Positions 42,666 through 51,294 of a stretch of DNA of 64,000 nt are shown in pieces; position 1 is the first letter of the stretch; each line of letters starts with the position of its first letter. Origin of the DNA: Alkalihalobacillus sp. FSL W8-0930 (lineage in GTDB: Bacteria; Bacillota; Bacilli; Bacillales; Bacillaceae_D); NCBI GenBank assembly GCA_037965595.1, contig CP150183.1:620001-684000 (forward strand), written 5' to 3'. The translations under genes were made by a program, and so were the position numbers. The notes below the pieces were generated by a model. That model saw nothing but the letters and a program-made list of their open reading frames with translations. It searched no databases and was not told the DNA's origin.

Positions 42666-43076
42666 TTATTTCTGTTTGTGCACTACACGAGTACCACAAA
42701 TGAGGTCATGTAAGGCTTTCTTATCTTTAGTAAAACCAGCCATGAGATAACCGATCATTAAAGTAAACGTAGAGATCATGTAAGCGAAGTATCGACCAAT
42801 GGATCTGCCAATACCAATTTGTTTGTTATCAAGGGTTAGTACTTGAATACCTAATATTAGTTTTCCAGGAGAAGCCTTAAGTTTGCTTGCAGTAAAGATG
42901 ACGATGAATACTGCAGAATAAATAAGTATGAAGATATCTAATGTTGTAGAATCCTCAAAATTAATTGATGGAGCTTCAAGAACGAACATTAATAGTACAC
43001 CAATTACTCCCATTATTAACCCATCAATTATTGCAGCCATAGCTCTAATCCAAAAGCCTGCCGGTTCGTAGTTCAT
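42666..43076 (-). CDS. RDD-family membrane protein
   Basis: The 136-residue protein begins EPAGFWIRAMAAIIDGLIMG, the typical RDD start (Arg and Asp in the first helix), followed by ASPGKLILGIQV and a last helix. RDD proteins are membrane proteins, some linked to ion transport. The ATG at 43076 has AAGGAG at good spacing. Confidence 0.85.
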   Translation of the reverse strand: MNYEPAGFWIRAMAAIIDGLIMGVIGVLLMFVLEAPSINFEDSTTLDIFILIYSAVFIVIFTASKLKASPGKLILGIQVLTLDNKQIGIGRSIGRYFAYMISTFTLMIGYLMAGFTKDKKALHDLICGTRVVHKQK

Positions 43077-43097
43077 GGTGCATTCTCTCCTTAACAT

Positions 43098-43424
43098 ATG
43101 TAATAGATTACAATCTATATTTTACCTTAATATACAATATTCTTAAATACGAAAGAATTGCAGTCTATTGAAGTAGTTCATATGAAAGATTTAGTAGATG
43201 ACGAAAATATGCAAATAGTTGATAAAGACGAAATTAGTAAGAAGGTAAAAGCAACGAGAAAATTGTATATATGGTTTATATAGTGTTTGGATAAAGATAT
43301 GTTTCCAGAGGCATTAAGATCTTATGATGCTAATCCATATTGATAGTAGGTTGTTTCAACTAAGAAATCAAAAAAAGCTACAATTAAGTAGCTTCTAGTT
43401 TCGTTTTTTAGTTTAAGATCACAT
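43098..43424. other. gap with a decayed open frame and a terminator
   Basis: A frame from 43181 (MKDLVDDENMQIVDKDEISK) stops after 33 codons and a second piece continues to about 43345; both look like remnants of one lost gene, but no family is recognised. A terminator for marR (AAGCTACTT/AGTAGCTT on the minus strand, then T-run) lies at 43370-43396. Confidence 0.35.
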
Positions 43425-43868
43425 TCACTTATCCAACTTCTCTGCACCCATCCCAATTCTCTTTAACAGGTCAATCAGTTCGTTTTTTTCTTCATCAGTT
43501 ATGAATGAAAGGTTTTCAGAGATGGTTGCTTTGTGTTGTGGGAAGATGTCATCAAATAAGGCTTTGCCTTCTTTTGTTAGCATGACATCAAATGTTCTTT
43601 TGTCGTTAGGGTTGGTTTGTCTTTCTACTAATCCCTTTTTCTCTAGCTTATTAACGACATAGGTGATGCTACCACTTGGGATAGAGAGAATCTCACTGAT
43701 TTTTTGAACCGGGTGAGATCCTTTACTGTAAAGTAATTCAAGAACAACAAAGTTTTCATTACTAATTTTATGACGTTCGATATCCTTTTGGATGTTATCA
43801 AAAACAGCTTTTGAAGCTTTCATCCACACACGAATCACTTTTAAGTCGACATTATTCTGATCTTCCAT
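43425..43868 (-). CDS. MarR-family regulator
   Basis: The 147-residue protein has a winged helix (VQKISEILSIPSGSITYVVNKLEKKG) and a wing NPNDKRTFDV, of the MhqR/quinone-responsive kind. It has no cysteine. It is the last gene of an operon after doxX and pirin genes. The ATG at 43868 follows GGAGG. Two palindromes before doxX are its probable operators. Confidence 0.88.
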   Translation of the reverse strand: MEDQNNVDLKVIRVWMKASKAVFDNIQKDIERHKISNENFVVLELLYSKGSHPVQKISEILSIPSGSITYVVNKLEKKGLVERQTNPNDKRTFDVMLTKEGKALFDDIFPQHKATISENLSFITDEEKNELIDLLKRIGMGAEKLDK

Positions 43869-43892
43869 TGTCAACCTCCTATAGGTATAAGG

Positions 43893-44654
43893 TTATCTAG
43901 GTTTTCTATATAGAGGATAATCGACTTCGGTCGGAATTTCTATCAATACCATGCGAAGTGCTTTTTCGTTAGTCTTAAATGTGTATGTTTCATCCTTCTC
44001 TGATTGAATGATGAAAAAATCCTTATTCTCAAATGAATCCCCTAGATCATTAATCATACCACCATTCCCTCTAATTGCTAGTCCAGCTAATGTGCGATTA
44101 GGTGAAAGCGTGTGCGAGTAAACAGCACCACTCTTGACTTCAATATCATACATCTTAACATCTGTAACGAGATTGATGGGTGACTGAGCACCAATGATTG
44201 TCTTAATTGTTACATCTTTTTCTGTTGTGATTGGAAAATCTTCATGTACATAATTTGCGTAAGTCGGTGTTCTTTGTATTGCTTGGCTTAAGTGTGGTTC
44301 AAACCAAATTTGGAATCCCTCTGCTGGTTCTAGAACAGATTCGGCATGCTGTATACCAGAGCCTGTTTGCATAACTTGCGCGCCGCCTTCATCCATGATG
44401 CTATCCGTACCAAGTGTGTCTTGATGACGCATTTTGCCCTTAATTGAATAACTTACGATCTCAAAGCCTTGATGAGGATGAAACCCAACGCCACCTTCTC
44501 CATCAGATTTTGCCCATGCCCAGTAGAATAAAGGTCCTAACCGATTAATGACTGAACCCTCTCCAGAAAAGCCAATCGGTTTCTGTTCGGTTATTTTTCC
44601 ATGATCAAACTGCCCATTGCCTTGATCTTCAGGTTTAACAATTCTTATATTCAT
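43893..44654 (-). CDS. pirin-family protein (quercetinase-like cupin)
   Basis: The 253-residue bicupin protein has the metal motif GFHPHQGFEIVSYSIKG with HxH and the later GTGSGIQHAE, as in YhhW-type pirins with quercetinase activity. In Bacillales such genes are often in quinone or electrophile response operons. It lies 20 bases after doxX and 25 bases before marR on the same strand. Confidence 0.9.
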   Translation of the reverse strand: MNIRIVKPEDQGNGQFDHGKITEQKPIGFSGEGSVINRLGPLFYWAWAKSDGEGGVGFHPHQGFEIVSYSIKGKMRHQDTLGTDSIMDEGGAQVMQTGSGIQHAESVLEPAEGFQIWFEPHLSQAIQRTPTYANYVHEDFPITTEKDVTIKTIIGAQSPINLVTDVKMYDIEVKSGAVYSHTLSPNRTLAGLAIRGNGGMINDLGDSFENKDFFIIQSEKDETYTFKTNEKALRMVLIEIPTEVDYPLYRKPR

Positions 44655-44673
44655 TAGACACGCTCATTTGTTT

Positions 44674-45027
44674 TTATACCAATGATCCAACATTAAGTAG
44701 TAAGACAATTAGACCAAGAACAAATAATACGATAGGCATCATGAGTTGACTCGCGGAATCTTTTATTTTGATGTGTGTGAATATCGCACCAAGCATTGTT
44801 ACAACAACTAATAATCCACCCCAAGCTGCTAACTGAGTATTCCAGATCCCTACGATTAAGATGATTGCAGCAACAACCTCAACCAGCCCAGTAAAGATTC
44901 TAAAGCCTCCCGAATAACCGTATCGACCAAAATCATCAACCATCTGCTTTGAACCGAACTTCATAAATCCAAACATTAAAAACCCTAACCCCAATACCCC
45001 TTGAAGAATAATAGACAAAATTGTCAT
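44674..45027 (-). CDS. DoxX-family membrane protein
   Basis: The 117-residue protein has four hydrophobic segments and the DoxX pattern GFMKFGSKQMVDDF and GLVEVVAAIILIVG. DoxX-like proteins are often part of quinone or thiol stress operons. AGGAG precedes the ATG. First gene of the doxX-pirin-marR operon, with operators upstream. Confidence 0.88.
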   Translation of the reverse strand: MTILSIILQGVLGLGFLMFGFMKFGSKQMVDDFGRYGYSGGFRIFTGLVEVVAAIILIVGIWNTQLAAWGGLLVVVTMLGAIFTHIKIKDSASQLMMPIVLFVLGLIVLLLNVGSLV

Positions 45028-45062
45028 TTACATTCACTCCTATAATCAATTCATTTAATTTA

Positions 45063-45098
45063 TCCTAACCTTAGGACTTTTTTATCCTAGCATTAGGG
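45063..45098. promoter_or_regulatory. two tandem palindromes, probable MarR operators
   Basis: TCCTAACCTTAGGA (45063-45076) and TCCTAGCATTAGGG (45085-45098) are two copies of a CCTA-N4-TTAGG palindrome with centres 22 bases apart, upstream of the doxX-pirin-marR operon. Confidence 0.65.
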
Positions 45099-45262
45099 TA
45101 AAAGGTAGTCAAGGATTAAATTTAATGTCTGATATGAGATTTGGGACTTTAAGGGCTGCTTTTATAAAAAGGTTTTAAAGGAGATCTGTAGAAAACTTTA
45201 GTTAATGTCTTCAAATAAATGTTTTTTTACATTTTATATTTAATCACTAGGAGGATATCCTG

Positions 45263-45325
45263 ATGACATATGAAGAGGATGAAATACTAGTAGGTGGGAA
45301 CGTATCGTATCGCTCATCCATTTAG
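45263..45325 (+). pseudogene. fragment of a phosphotransferase-like gene
   Basis: A 20-codon frame after GGAGGATATCC reads MTYEEDEILVGGNVSYRSS, the start of an aminoglycoside phosphotransferase/kinase-like protein (GGNVS, ATP-binding strand), then a stop. The rest of the gene is missing. Confidence 0.4.
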
Positions 45326-45340
45326 AATAGGAGACCAAAG

Positions 45341-45835
45341 ATGATTGAATTGCGTAAAGTAACTGTGGATAACATAGATGAAGTGACAGCACTTGATGTT
45401 GGAGAAGATCAGAAAGCTTTTATAGAGACGAATAACCTTAGAAGTATTGCAGATGCATACGTATTAAACGCAGATGGAATACCAGCGACTCCGTTTGCTA
45501 TTTATGCTGACGAAATCGTAGTGGGTTTTTTGATGTATATTTATGATACGATTGATCATGAATCTTTTCAAAATGAAGGTTATTACAAACAAAAAACCTA
45601 TTTTGTTTGGCACTTTATGATTGGCGAAGATTTTCAGGGAAAAGGATATGGCAAGCTTGCCCTTAAAAAGATGTTGGCAGATATAGAAGCTATGCCATAC
45701 GGAGAAGCAAAAAATGTAGGCCTCTTTTATCATAAGAGTAATGTCGCTGCAAAAAGATTGTACGCTTCCATTGGTTTTGTAGGTACAGGAATCGTACAAG
45801 ATCAGTCTATTCATGCGATTAAGAAACTCTCTTAG
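45341..45835 (+). CDS. GNAT N-acetyltransferase (BltD-like)
   Basis: The 164-residue protein has a GNAT core with the acetyl-CoA loop FQGKGYGKLALKKML (about residues 98-112) and a late NVAAKRLYASIGF. The tract GFLMYIYDT and length fit the spermine/spermidine acetyltransferase BltD branch, but the substrate is not certain. AGGAG precedes the ATG. Confidence 0.85.
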   Translation: MIELRKVTVDNIDEVTALDVGEDQKAFIETNNLRSIADAYVLNADGIPATPFAIYADEIVVGFLMYIYDTIDHESFQNEGYYKQKTYFVWHFMIGEDFQGKGYGKLALKKMLADIEAMPYGEAKNVGLFYHKSNVAAKRLYASIGFVGTGIVQDQSIHAIKKLS

Positions 45836-45888
45836 AATGGACATGAAAGGTAATTAAAATGAATTAAATATTATAAGAAATTATCCAT

Positions 45889-45920
45889 AGTACCAAGGCA
45901 TTCCGAGCTTTGGTGCTTTT
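45889..45920 (+). terminator. terminator of the GNAT gene
   Basis: AGTACCAAGGC and GCTTTGGTGCT form a stem with a short loop and a T-run. The same hairpin type follows the tRNA-Leu gene and its decayed copies. Confidence 0.7.
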
Positions 45921-46102
45921 AATATTTAAAATCATTAATTTGTGTTACAGCATGTACATCAGGTGTTGATAAGAAACTTGTGGATAAGTAAGTATTCTAA
46001 CTTAAATCTAACTTATTTAGTTAATTCTAAGTCGATTTCGGATTGTTTTACAATATATGCTATCGGGTAATTTAAAACAAGGGAATTTATAGGAGGTTGA
46101 TG

Positions 46103-46342
46103 ATGAAGTCCAAACCGTTAATCTTAAGTGGATTTATGACAATAGTAGTCAGTTTAGCGCTGCTACTCTTTGTTGTGTATTATTATCCAACTGGATCTGA
46201 TAACACTTGGGGAGGGATAGGCATACTATTGATATCACTGATTTTGGGTTTAGTTGGGTTATTAATCATAACGATAGGGTCAGTCGTGATATTAAGGGAG
46301 AAACATCTTGAAAAGGTATGGGTAAAAAGAAACAGGGAGTGA
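46103..46342 (+). CDS. small two-helix membrane protein
   Basis: The 79-residue product has two hydrophobic segments (about residues 6-27 and 41-63) and a basic C-terminus. AGGAGG lies 6 bases before the chosen ATG. Function unknown. Confidence 0.6.
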   Translation: MKSKPLILSGFMTIVVSLALLLFVVYYYPTGSDNTWGGIGILLISLILGLVGLLIITIGSVVILREKHLEKVWVKRNRE

Positions 46343-46534
46343 AGATCAATAAGTACTCACAAGAAATACGCAGCCATTAATGCATTCCCAAGCGGAATCA
46401 TTGCCTTACTTTTTGTTACGTTCTTTGCGGGAGGTGCTATAGGGGAGAATTACACCGACGACACCAATGTTAATCCTGAAGCATTACTTGCTATTCCCAT
46501 TTGGTTAATTTGCGTTTTAATCGCATTCCATTAA
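46338..46534 (+). pseudogene. small membrane protein gene with an early frameshift
   Basis: GTG 46338 overlaps the previous stop and reads MKINKYS before it leaves the frame. From about 46353 the next frame stays open to 46534 and encodes KKYAAINAFPSGIIALLFVT and a second helix. Joined, they give a two-helix protein of about 64 residues. The second frame has no start of its own, so a one-base shift is likely. Confidence 0.45.
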
Positions 46535-46616
46535 AAGTTTTTCGTTACTGGGGTAGTTTTAATGTATGTTCTGCCTCTTATATCAGTACTTATTTTACTT
46601 TATTGGGGAAATCGTT

Positions 46617-46648
46617 AACATTGTCTATTACAGACAATGTTTTTTTAT
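46617..46648 (+). terminator. terminator-like hairpin
   Basis: AACATTGTCT and AGACAATGTT with a 4-base loop are followed by seven T. Confidence 0.75.
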
Positions 46649-46710
46649 TTAGATTGAAGGGTTCTTTAGCAAGGGGTTAATGACCGAATGTATGGTTGGG
46701 TATGTAACTA

Positions 46711-47016
46711 TTAGAATTCAATTAGTGGAGGTATTCCGGCTTCAGGTAACAAAAAAGCGAAAACCGTAAAGAGAATGAAAAAAGATGAGAACATTAATGT
46801 GATCAGACCGGATACTATTTTCTTTTCTATAAAAATAGAAAATATCGACATAATAAAAGCACCCACAGATAAAGTGGTCCAAAATGAGAATTCTACATAA
46901 ACATTCGACGATATAATCCCGAAAAATCCAATAGTTACATAGTTAATTAGGAATAATAGAACAAGTAAAATGGATATCCGTTTGAATCTATTCTGTTTCT
47001 TCTTTATTGTAATCAC
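46711..47016 (-). CDS. three-helix membrane protein
   Basis: The 101-residue product has three hydrophobic segments (about residues 15-33, 42-62 and 70-92) after a basic start. The start is a GTG that overlaps the GAGGTG site, so an alternative start (ATA at 47004-47007) cannot be excluded. Function unknown. Confidence 0.55.
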   Translation of the reverse strand: MITIKKKQNRFKRISILLVLLFLINYVTIGFFGIISSNVYVEFSFWTTLSVGAFIMSIFSIFIEKKIVSGLITLMFSSFFILFTVFAFLLPEAGIPPLIEF

Positions 47017-47092
47017 CTCTAAGTGTTAAATCGTTTATCTATCCAGTGTTGTGTTTAGAATGTTAACTTCATTATACCTCTTTCATGCACAA

Positions 47093-47120
47093 AAAAAGAA
47101 CTGACATTCAGTTCTTCTTT
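47093..47120 (-). terminator. terminator of the TetR gene
   Basis: On the minus strand AAGAACTGA and TCAGTTCTT form a stem that overlaps the stop codon region and is followed by seven T. Confidence 0.75.
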
Positions 47121-47620
47121 ACTAACCAAGATAGTAGGTTCTTGCCTTCCTCAATCGTTAATCTACGGTTAATGATAGAATCAACGATTGAAATCCAGGC
47201 TGAATAAATCACCGGTCCTAACCCGTTTATCTTCGTTTCTCCACACAAGTCCTCAATAAATAGATAGACTTTGTTCGCTTCAAGGCTTAGAGAATCAGTA
47301 AATAAGTTAGCCATATCCTTTTTAATCACAAAGTCTAACCCTGTTTTTAAAGCAGCTTCGATTTTTTCAAAAGGCGTATCAAATAATTCAATGACTCCTT
47401 CCATTCTGTCGACGATCCTTTGTTCTACCTCTCTTTTAATGATATCTAGAAGTTTTGATTTCGACCCAAAGTGATGATAGATCGCTCCAGTTGTTACGTT
47501 TGCGTTTTTGGCTATCTCATGAATATTCGTATCTTCAAATCTTTGCTTAGTAAAAGTCTCTAATGCACTCGATAATATCTTTTCTTTTGTGCTTCCTGGT
47601 AGTGGGATATATTCTTTCAT
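47108..47620 (-). CDS. TetR/AcrR family repressor
   Basis: The 170-residue protein has an N-terminal helix-turn-helix (DTNIHEIAKNANVTTGAIYHHFGS) and a ligand-binding C-terminal domain. It is divergent from the VOC gene, with a palindrome on the VOC promoter. The ATG has no clear ribosome binding site within 20 bases, so the mRNA may be nearly leaderless or the start slightly different. Confidence 0.85.
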   Translation of the reverse strand: MKEYIPLPGSTKEKILSSALETFTKQRFEDTNIHEIAKNANVTTGAIYHHFGSKSKLLDIIKREVEQRIVDRMEGVIELFDTPFEKIEAALKTGLDFVIKKDMANLFTDSLSLEANKVYLFIEDLCGETKINGLGPVIYSAWISIVDSIINRRLTIEEGKNLLSWLVKKN

Positions 47621-47638
47621 AGAAACGATTGTAACATA

Positions 47639-47674
47639 TTGACATACATACGTAAAATGATTATGATTTACGTA
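47639..47674 (+). promoter_or_regulatory. VOC promoter with overlapping TetR operator
   Basis: TTGACA (47639-47644), a 17-base spacer and TATGAT (47662-47667) make a near-perfect promoter. The inverted repeat TACGTAAA (47649-47656) and TTTACGTA (47667-47674) covers the -10, as expected for repression by the adjacent TetR protein. Confidence 0.8.
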
Positions 47675-47708
47675 ATCTAATTATGTACTCAATAGGAGGA
47701 ATTTGTTA

Positions 47709-48059
47709 ATGAGACTTGCTTTTTTATGCCATCCGACAACAGACTTAAAAAGGGCGCTCTCTTTTTATCGTGAACAACTGGGATTGGAAGAAGCTTGGAG
47801 AGAAGGAAGTCATACAGTCGCACTAAAAATTGAGGGAAACAATGAGGTTCAATTAATGGTTGAAACGGGTGAAAATGTACCAGCAGGAGGCGTTTTTATC
47901 GTAGACGACGTTAACAAGTTCTATGAAGAGAATCAATCAACCCTCGATTTCATTAAAGAACCATGTGATATACCGCCGGGAAGGTATGCTATTTTTAATG
48001 ATATCGACAGTAATCCTCTAAGAATCATTGATATGACTAATGAAACGTATGGTAAATAA
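47709..48059 (+). CDS. VOC-family (glyoxalase-like) protein
   Basis: The 116-residue protein has the beta-alpha-beta pattern of VOC domains (FLCHPTTDLKRALSFYREQLG and ALKIEGNNEVQLMVE, then PGRYAIFNDIDSNPLRI). The role is often in detoxification or antibiotic binding, and no substrate is apparent. AGGAGG lies 9 bases before the ATG. It is controlled from a strong promoter next to a TetR gene. Confidence 0.82.
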   Translation: MRLAFLCHPTTDLKRALSFYREQLGLEEAWREGSHTVALKIEGNNEVQLMVETGENVPAGGVFIVDDVNKFYEENQSTLDFIKEPCDIPPGRYAIFNDIDSNPLRIIDMTNETYGK

Positions 48060-48064
48060 AACCA

Positions 48065-48375
48065 ATGTATCTAGTTCTTCATTTATATCCAGTGCAGCAA
48101 AAGTATGTAGAGGAATTATTAAAGGTTAATCATAAAGCAGCGAATATTTACAAAGAGTATGGCGCTATAGAAGACAAAACATTAAAGCACAATCCTAAAA
48201 AAGGAAACCTTGGAGCTTGTATGAGGAGTTATGACATAAAGGAGAACGAAGTCTACATTATGAAGAGACCATACTAAAAGTGAATCAAGACAACAGGATT
48301 GGTGAGTTATTTAATCAATTTAAAAAGATAGTAGATGTAAGCAGAGTCATTGATGCAGAGTTTGAAGTGGAGTAA
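48065..48375 (+). pseudogene. broken DUF1428-like gene (frameshift near 48255)
   Basis: The first frame reads 70 codons from 48065 (MYLVLHLYPVQQKYVEEL, HKAANIYKEYGAIED) and ends at 48277. After a shift near 48255 another frame continues to 48375 with LHYEETILKVNQDNRIGEL and VSRVIDAEFEVE. Together they give a domain of about 100 residues of DUF1428/dimeric alpha-beta barrel type. It follows the VOC gene by 5 bases and was probably in its operon. Confidence 0.5.
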
Positions 48376-48487
48376 TTTTTAAATTTAAAGAGTTAATAAA
48401 CGAACTTGTCACTAAATGAAGTTATCAATTTGAAAAATTTGGGTATGGTTGTTCATAGAGATGTATAGTCATCAAGGGGGCAACGAT

Positions 48488-49135
48488 ATGAAAAAGCCAT
48501 TAAAAAATTTATCATTTCTATTGTTTAGTATTGGTCTATTCGGCTGCAATCAACTTGAGAATGAAGTGGAAGAACTGGAACAGAAATATGGAATTGAGAT
48601 GCAAATCAATGAAATCGGAGATCGAGATCCAGAAACTATTCCTACGTTTGATAGAGATGAGGTTGAAACGCTATTAACCTACGTCAAAATGTTCAAAGAA
48701 GAAGAGCAACAAGAAGGGCATACAAGTCATTATCTTGGGGATGCTCTTTTAGAGTCAGTTCGAACAGGTGACGAAGAGGAAATACCCGTAGATTCCTATC
48801 GTCTATATCTGGGGACAAAAGGAGAGGAAGTCGATGTATATAATCTGTTGACAACCATTAACTTTTATTCAGATCGTGATGGTATGGTAGTAGCTGGTGT
48901 TGATGCTGTAAGGACTGGGAGAGGCGGAATGAATTGGCAACAAAGTGCAGGGGAAATCATTGATGCAAATCAAGAACAGGCAGAATTTTATCTAGAAGGT
49001 GAGTGGCTCGGTGAGTTTATTTATGAAGGAAAGATCTTGTCTTTTACTGAACCTAATGTTTTATCATTTATCTTGACGCAGGAGGAAATAGAGGAGTATC
49101 GACAGCAGGCCAGTAATATAGATGCTGTATCCTAA
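48488..49135 (+). CDS. lipoprotein of unknown function
   Basis: The 215-residue protein has a signal peptide with lipobox SIGLFGCNQ. The mature part is acidic and without recognised domains. The ATG at 48488 follows AAGGGGG; the longer upstream frame lacks a site. It lies upstream of a broken secreted protein gene. Confidence 0.65.
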   Translation: MKKPLKNLSFLLFSIGLFGCNQLENEVEELEQKYGIEMQINEIGDRDPETIPTFDRDEVETLLTYVKMFKEEEQQEGHTSHYLGDALLESVRTGDEEEIPVDSYRLYLGTKGEEVDVYNLLTTINFYSDRDGMVVAGVDAVRTGRGGMNWQQSAGEIIDANQEQAEFYLEGEWLGEFIYEGKILSFTEPNVLSFILTQEEIEEYRQQASNIDAVS

Positions 49136-49202
49136 AAATGAATTTCACAACAACCTCTATAATAAAAGTAAGCGTTATGCATGGAGTAAAGGAGGGTTTT
49201 AT

Positions 49203-49588
49203 ATGTTAAAGAAAACATTAGTATTCACTTTATTTTCTGTTGGCTCCTTAATAGGTGTGCTTTCACTTCAAACAGCACTTGGCGAGGATGAAATATCTGA
49301 TTATTCATTAAACGATGCAGGAGAAACGTATCGATCGGCGTTATATGCTGCATCTTCAGCAGATGAGCCTGATCTAATCCAGGCTATGGAGTAGATGGAA
49401 CAGAAGGATATGTAAAAAAAGTAGATTTAGACAGGGTCACTGGAGGAGCCGAGGTACCGAAATCACCTGAAGAAGCGTTAGCAAAGCAAGCGGAACGAGA
49501 AAGGAATCAAGATACAGACATTCCTTTATACGAGTCAGATGGGGAAACGGTTATCGGTGTGTTTACTATCGCTATTAGTGCTGAATGA
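49203..49588 (+). pseudogene. broken secreted protein gene (frameshift near 49382)
   Basis: The first frame starts at ATG 49203 after AAGGAGGG, encodes a signal peptide and GETYRSALYAASSADEPDL, and stops at 49394. Another frame, from about 49382, continues to 49588 with GYGVDGTEGYVKKVDL and SPEEALAKQAERERN. The joined product resembles small Bacillus secreted proteins with a GVDG-x-GYV motif. A one-base shift links the two. Confidence 0.6.
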
Positions 49589-49692
49589 TAGTAGTTTTGA
49601 TAACTCTCAGTAGCTATTAACATATGATCTTTTAGTTCCAGTTGAAATTAAGATATAATGGTACTTTTCATTATGTCTGGGGGTTTCAAAAC

Positions 49693-49962
49693 GTGTTAAA
49701 AAAGATAAGTTTTATTTTACCGATTCTCATGTTGGTTGCATGCCAATATGATGTAAGTGGAGCTGCAATGGTGGAAATAACAGAAAGATTTGAGGATGAA
49801 GGGAACTCTTACATAAAAGTTAAAAATCAAGGTGACGAGGTTTATACACTAGAAGTAGATGAGAATGTATTTAATCTCGTAGAAGTAAATGAAGAATATT
49901 TTGTTTCGTATAAGAGTGACAAAGATAGAGTGGGGTTCTTGGAAACTATTGAACCGAAATAA
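49693..49962 (+). CDS. small lipoprotein
   Basis: The 89-residue protein starts with GTG after GGGGG and has a signal peptide with lipobox LMLVACQY. The rest is acidic with a repeated beta pattern. A terminator (AAAAGCGAAC / GTTCGCTTTT, 49974-50007) follows. Function unknown. Confidence 0.65.
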   Translation: MLKKISFILPILMLVACQYDVSGAAMVEITERFEDEGNSYIKVKNQGDEVYTLEVDENVFNLVEVNEEYFVSYKSDKDRVGFLETIEPK

Positions 49963-49973
49963 ATAGATTGAGT

Positions 49974-50007
49974 AAAAGCGAACTGGAAACTGCTTAGTTC
50001 GCTTTTT
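49974..50007 (+). terminator. terminator of the small lipoprotein gene
   Basis: AAAAGCGAACT and AGTTCGCTTTTT form a stem with an 11-base loop, directly after the gene. Confidence 0.8.
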
Positions 50008-50095
50008 GTATTGTTTTATAAGCAAGCTACAGGGTAGATTTTATTTATGAGGAGTTTTTTAGACTAACAGTTCGTATTACATTGGAGGTCATATA

Positions 50096-50260
50096 ATGAG
50101 CAGACGTTTAAAAAGAGCATTCTTCATTTCGTTAAGTTCGGCTGCCATCATGACGTTAATAGGATTTATACTGGGAGGGGAATTCTACTGGCAGGGTGTT
50201 GTTGGTTTTGCCTTAGGAGGTTTTTTCGGAGGGTATTATATTTTTCCTTATCGGAAATAA
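50096..50260 (+). CDS. 54-residue membrane peptide with two glycine-rich helices
   Basis: ATG at 50096 follows GGAGG at 7 bases. The product has two short hydrophobic helices (about residues 9-27 and 33-50), with a glycine-rich second one (VGFALGGFFGGYY). Function unknown. Confidence 0.6.
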   Translation: MSRRLKRAFFISLSSAAIMTLIGFILGGEFYWQGVVGFALGGFFGGYYIFPYRK

Positions 50261-50299
50261 AGAAAATTTTAAATGAGTGAATAGAGGTGAATATTGTTG

Positions 50300-51094
50300 A
50301 TGAATCAGTATGGAGACGATTTATTTAAAGGGACCGCTACATATTATTCAAAGTACAGACCTATGTATCCGCCCACTTTAATCCGGTTTTTAATTGAGAC
50401 GTTCAAGTTGAACGGTAAAGAGAAGATGCTTGATATAGGTTGTGGGACTGGTCAATTAACAGTGAGATTTGCAGACTGGTTTGAGAGGATCGTTGCTATA
50501 GATACCGATCCTGAGATGCTGCTTGTGGCCAAGCGTCTTTGTGAAGAATTAAGAGTAGATAATATTGAGTTTTTTAACGCCTCCTTGAAAAACTATCAGA
50601 ATAGGAACCAAGAGAGTTTTACTCTTGTAACGATTGCTAAGGCCTTTCATTGGCTGAATCGAGAAGAGACACTTGTAACCTTATACGAACTGTTACCAGA
50701 TCATGGAGGAGTTGCAATCATCGATTGTTACTCACCAAATACTGAATGTTTGCCTTGGCAGAAGAAGCTAAATGAAGTTGTAAGAGAGTGGTATGGGGAA
50801 GAAAGAAGAGCAGGGAATACAACCTATACGCACCCAACTCTAAGTCATCAAGAAGTTGTTCTAAACTCACCATTTCTATTAGAAGAATATCAATTACCTA
50901 GTTATGAGCATGTTTGGTCAATTGACTCGATCATTGGCAACCTTTATTCAACTTCCTATGGGACACACAGGTTTCTTGGAGAGAAAAAGGATCAATTTGA
51001 AAAGCATCTTAGAGAAGAGTTACTTGCTATAGATGAGTCAGGTGTTTTTAAAGAAGAAATGACGTTATCCGTTCTTTTAGCTATGAAGAAATAA
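50300..51094 (+). CDS. SAM-dependent class I methyltransferase
   Basis: The 264-residue protein has motif I LDIGCGTGQLTVRF (about residues 42-55), an acidic loop AIDTDPEML and a motif FTLVTIAKAFHWLN. This is the UbiE/methyltransferase 11 type. The substrate is not known. ATG at 50300 follows GAGGTG; a TTG two codons before is possible. Confidence 0.87.
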   Translation: MNQYGDDLFKGTATYYSKYRPMYPPTLIRFLIETFKLNGKEKMLDIGCGTGQLTVRFADWFERIVAIDTDPEMLLVAKRLCEELRVDNIEFFNASLKNYQNRNQESFTLVTIAKAFHWLNREETLVTLYELLPDHGGVAIIDCYSPNTECLPWQKKLNEVVREWYGEERRAGNTTYTHPTLSHQEVVLNSPFLLEEYQLPSYEHVWSIDSIIGNLYSTSYGTHRFLGEKKDQFEKHLREELLAIDESGVFKEEMTLSVLLAMKK

Positions 51095-51223
51095 GCTCGA
51101 TATCTGAAGCGTTGTAAGATCATCTCCTCTAGATCGCTTGAATCATATTCCATATACGAGCATTTCATTTTGATGTATACTAAACGTACTACAAAAATTT
51201 AATAGGAATTGTTTATAGGAGGA

Positions 51224-51273
51224 GCCTGTCACCAGGGGATGATTATGTCCATTTGGTGATGGGCTTTTTGCGT
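51224..51273 (+). terminator. long hairpin before the relaxase-like gene
   Basis: GCCTGTCACCA and TGGTGATGGGC pair with G-T wobbles and are followed by TTTTTG. It lies 22 bases before the next gene, so it may end the upstream transcript or act in its leader. Confidence 0.6.
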
Positions 51274-51294
51274 TTTATAAAGGAGATGATCAGA

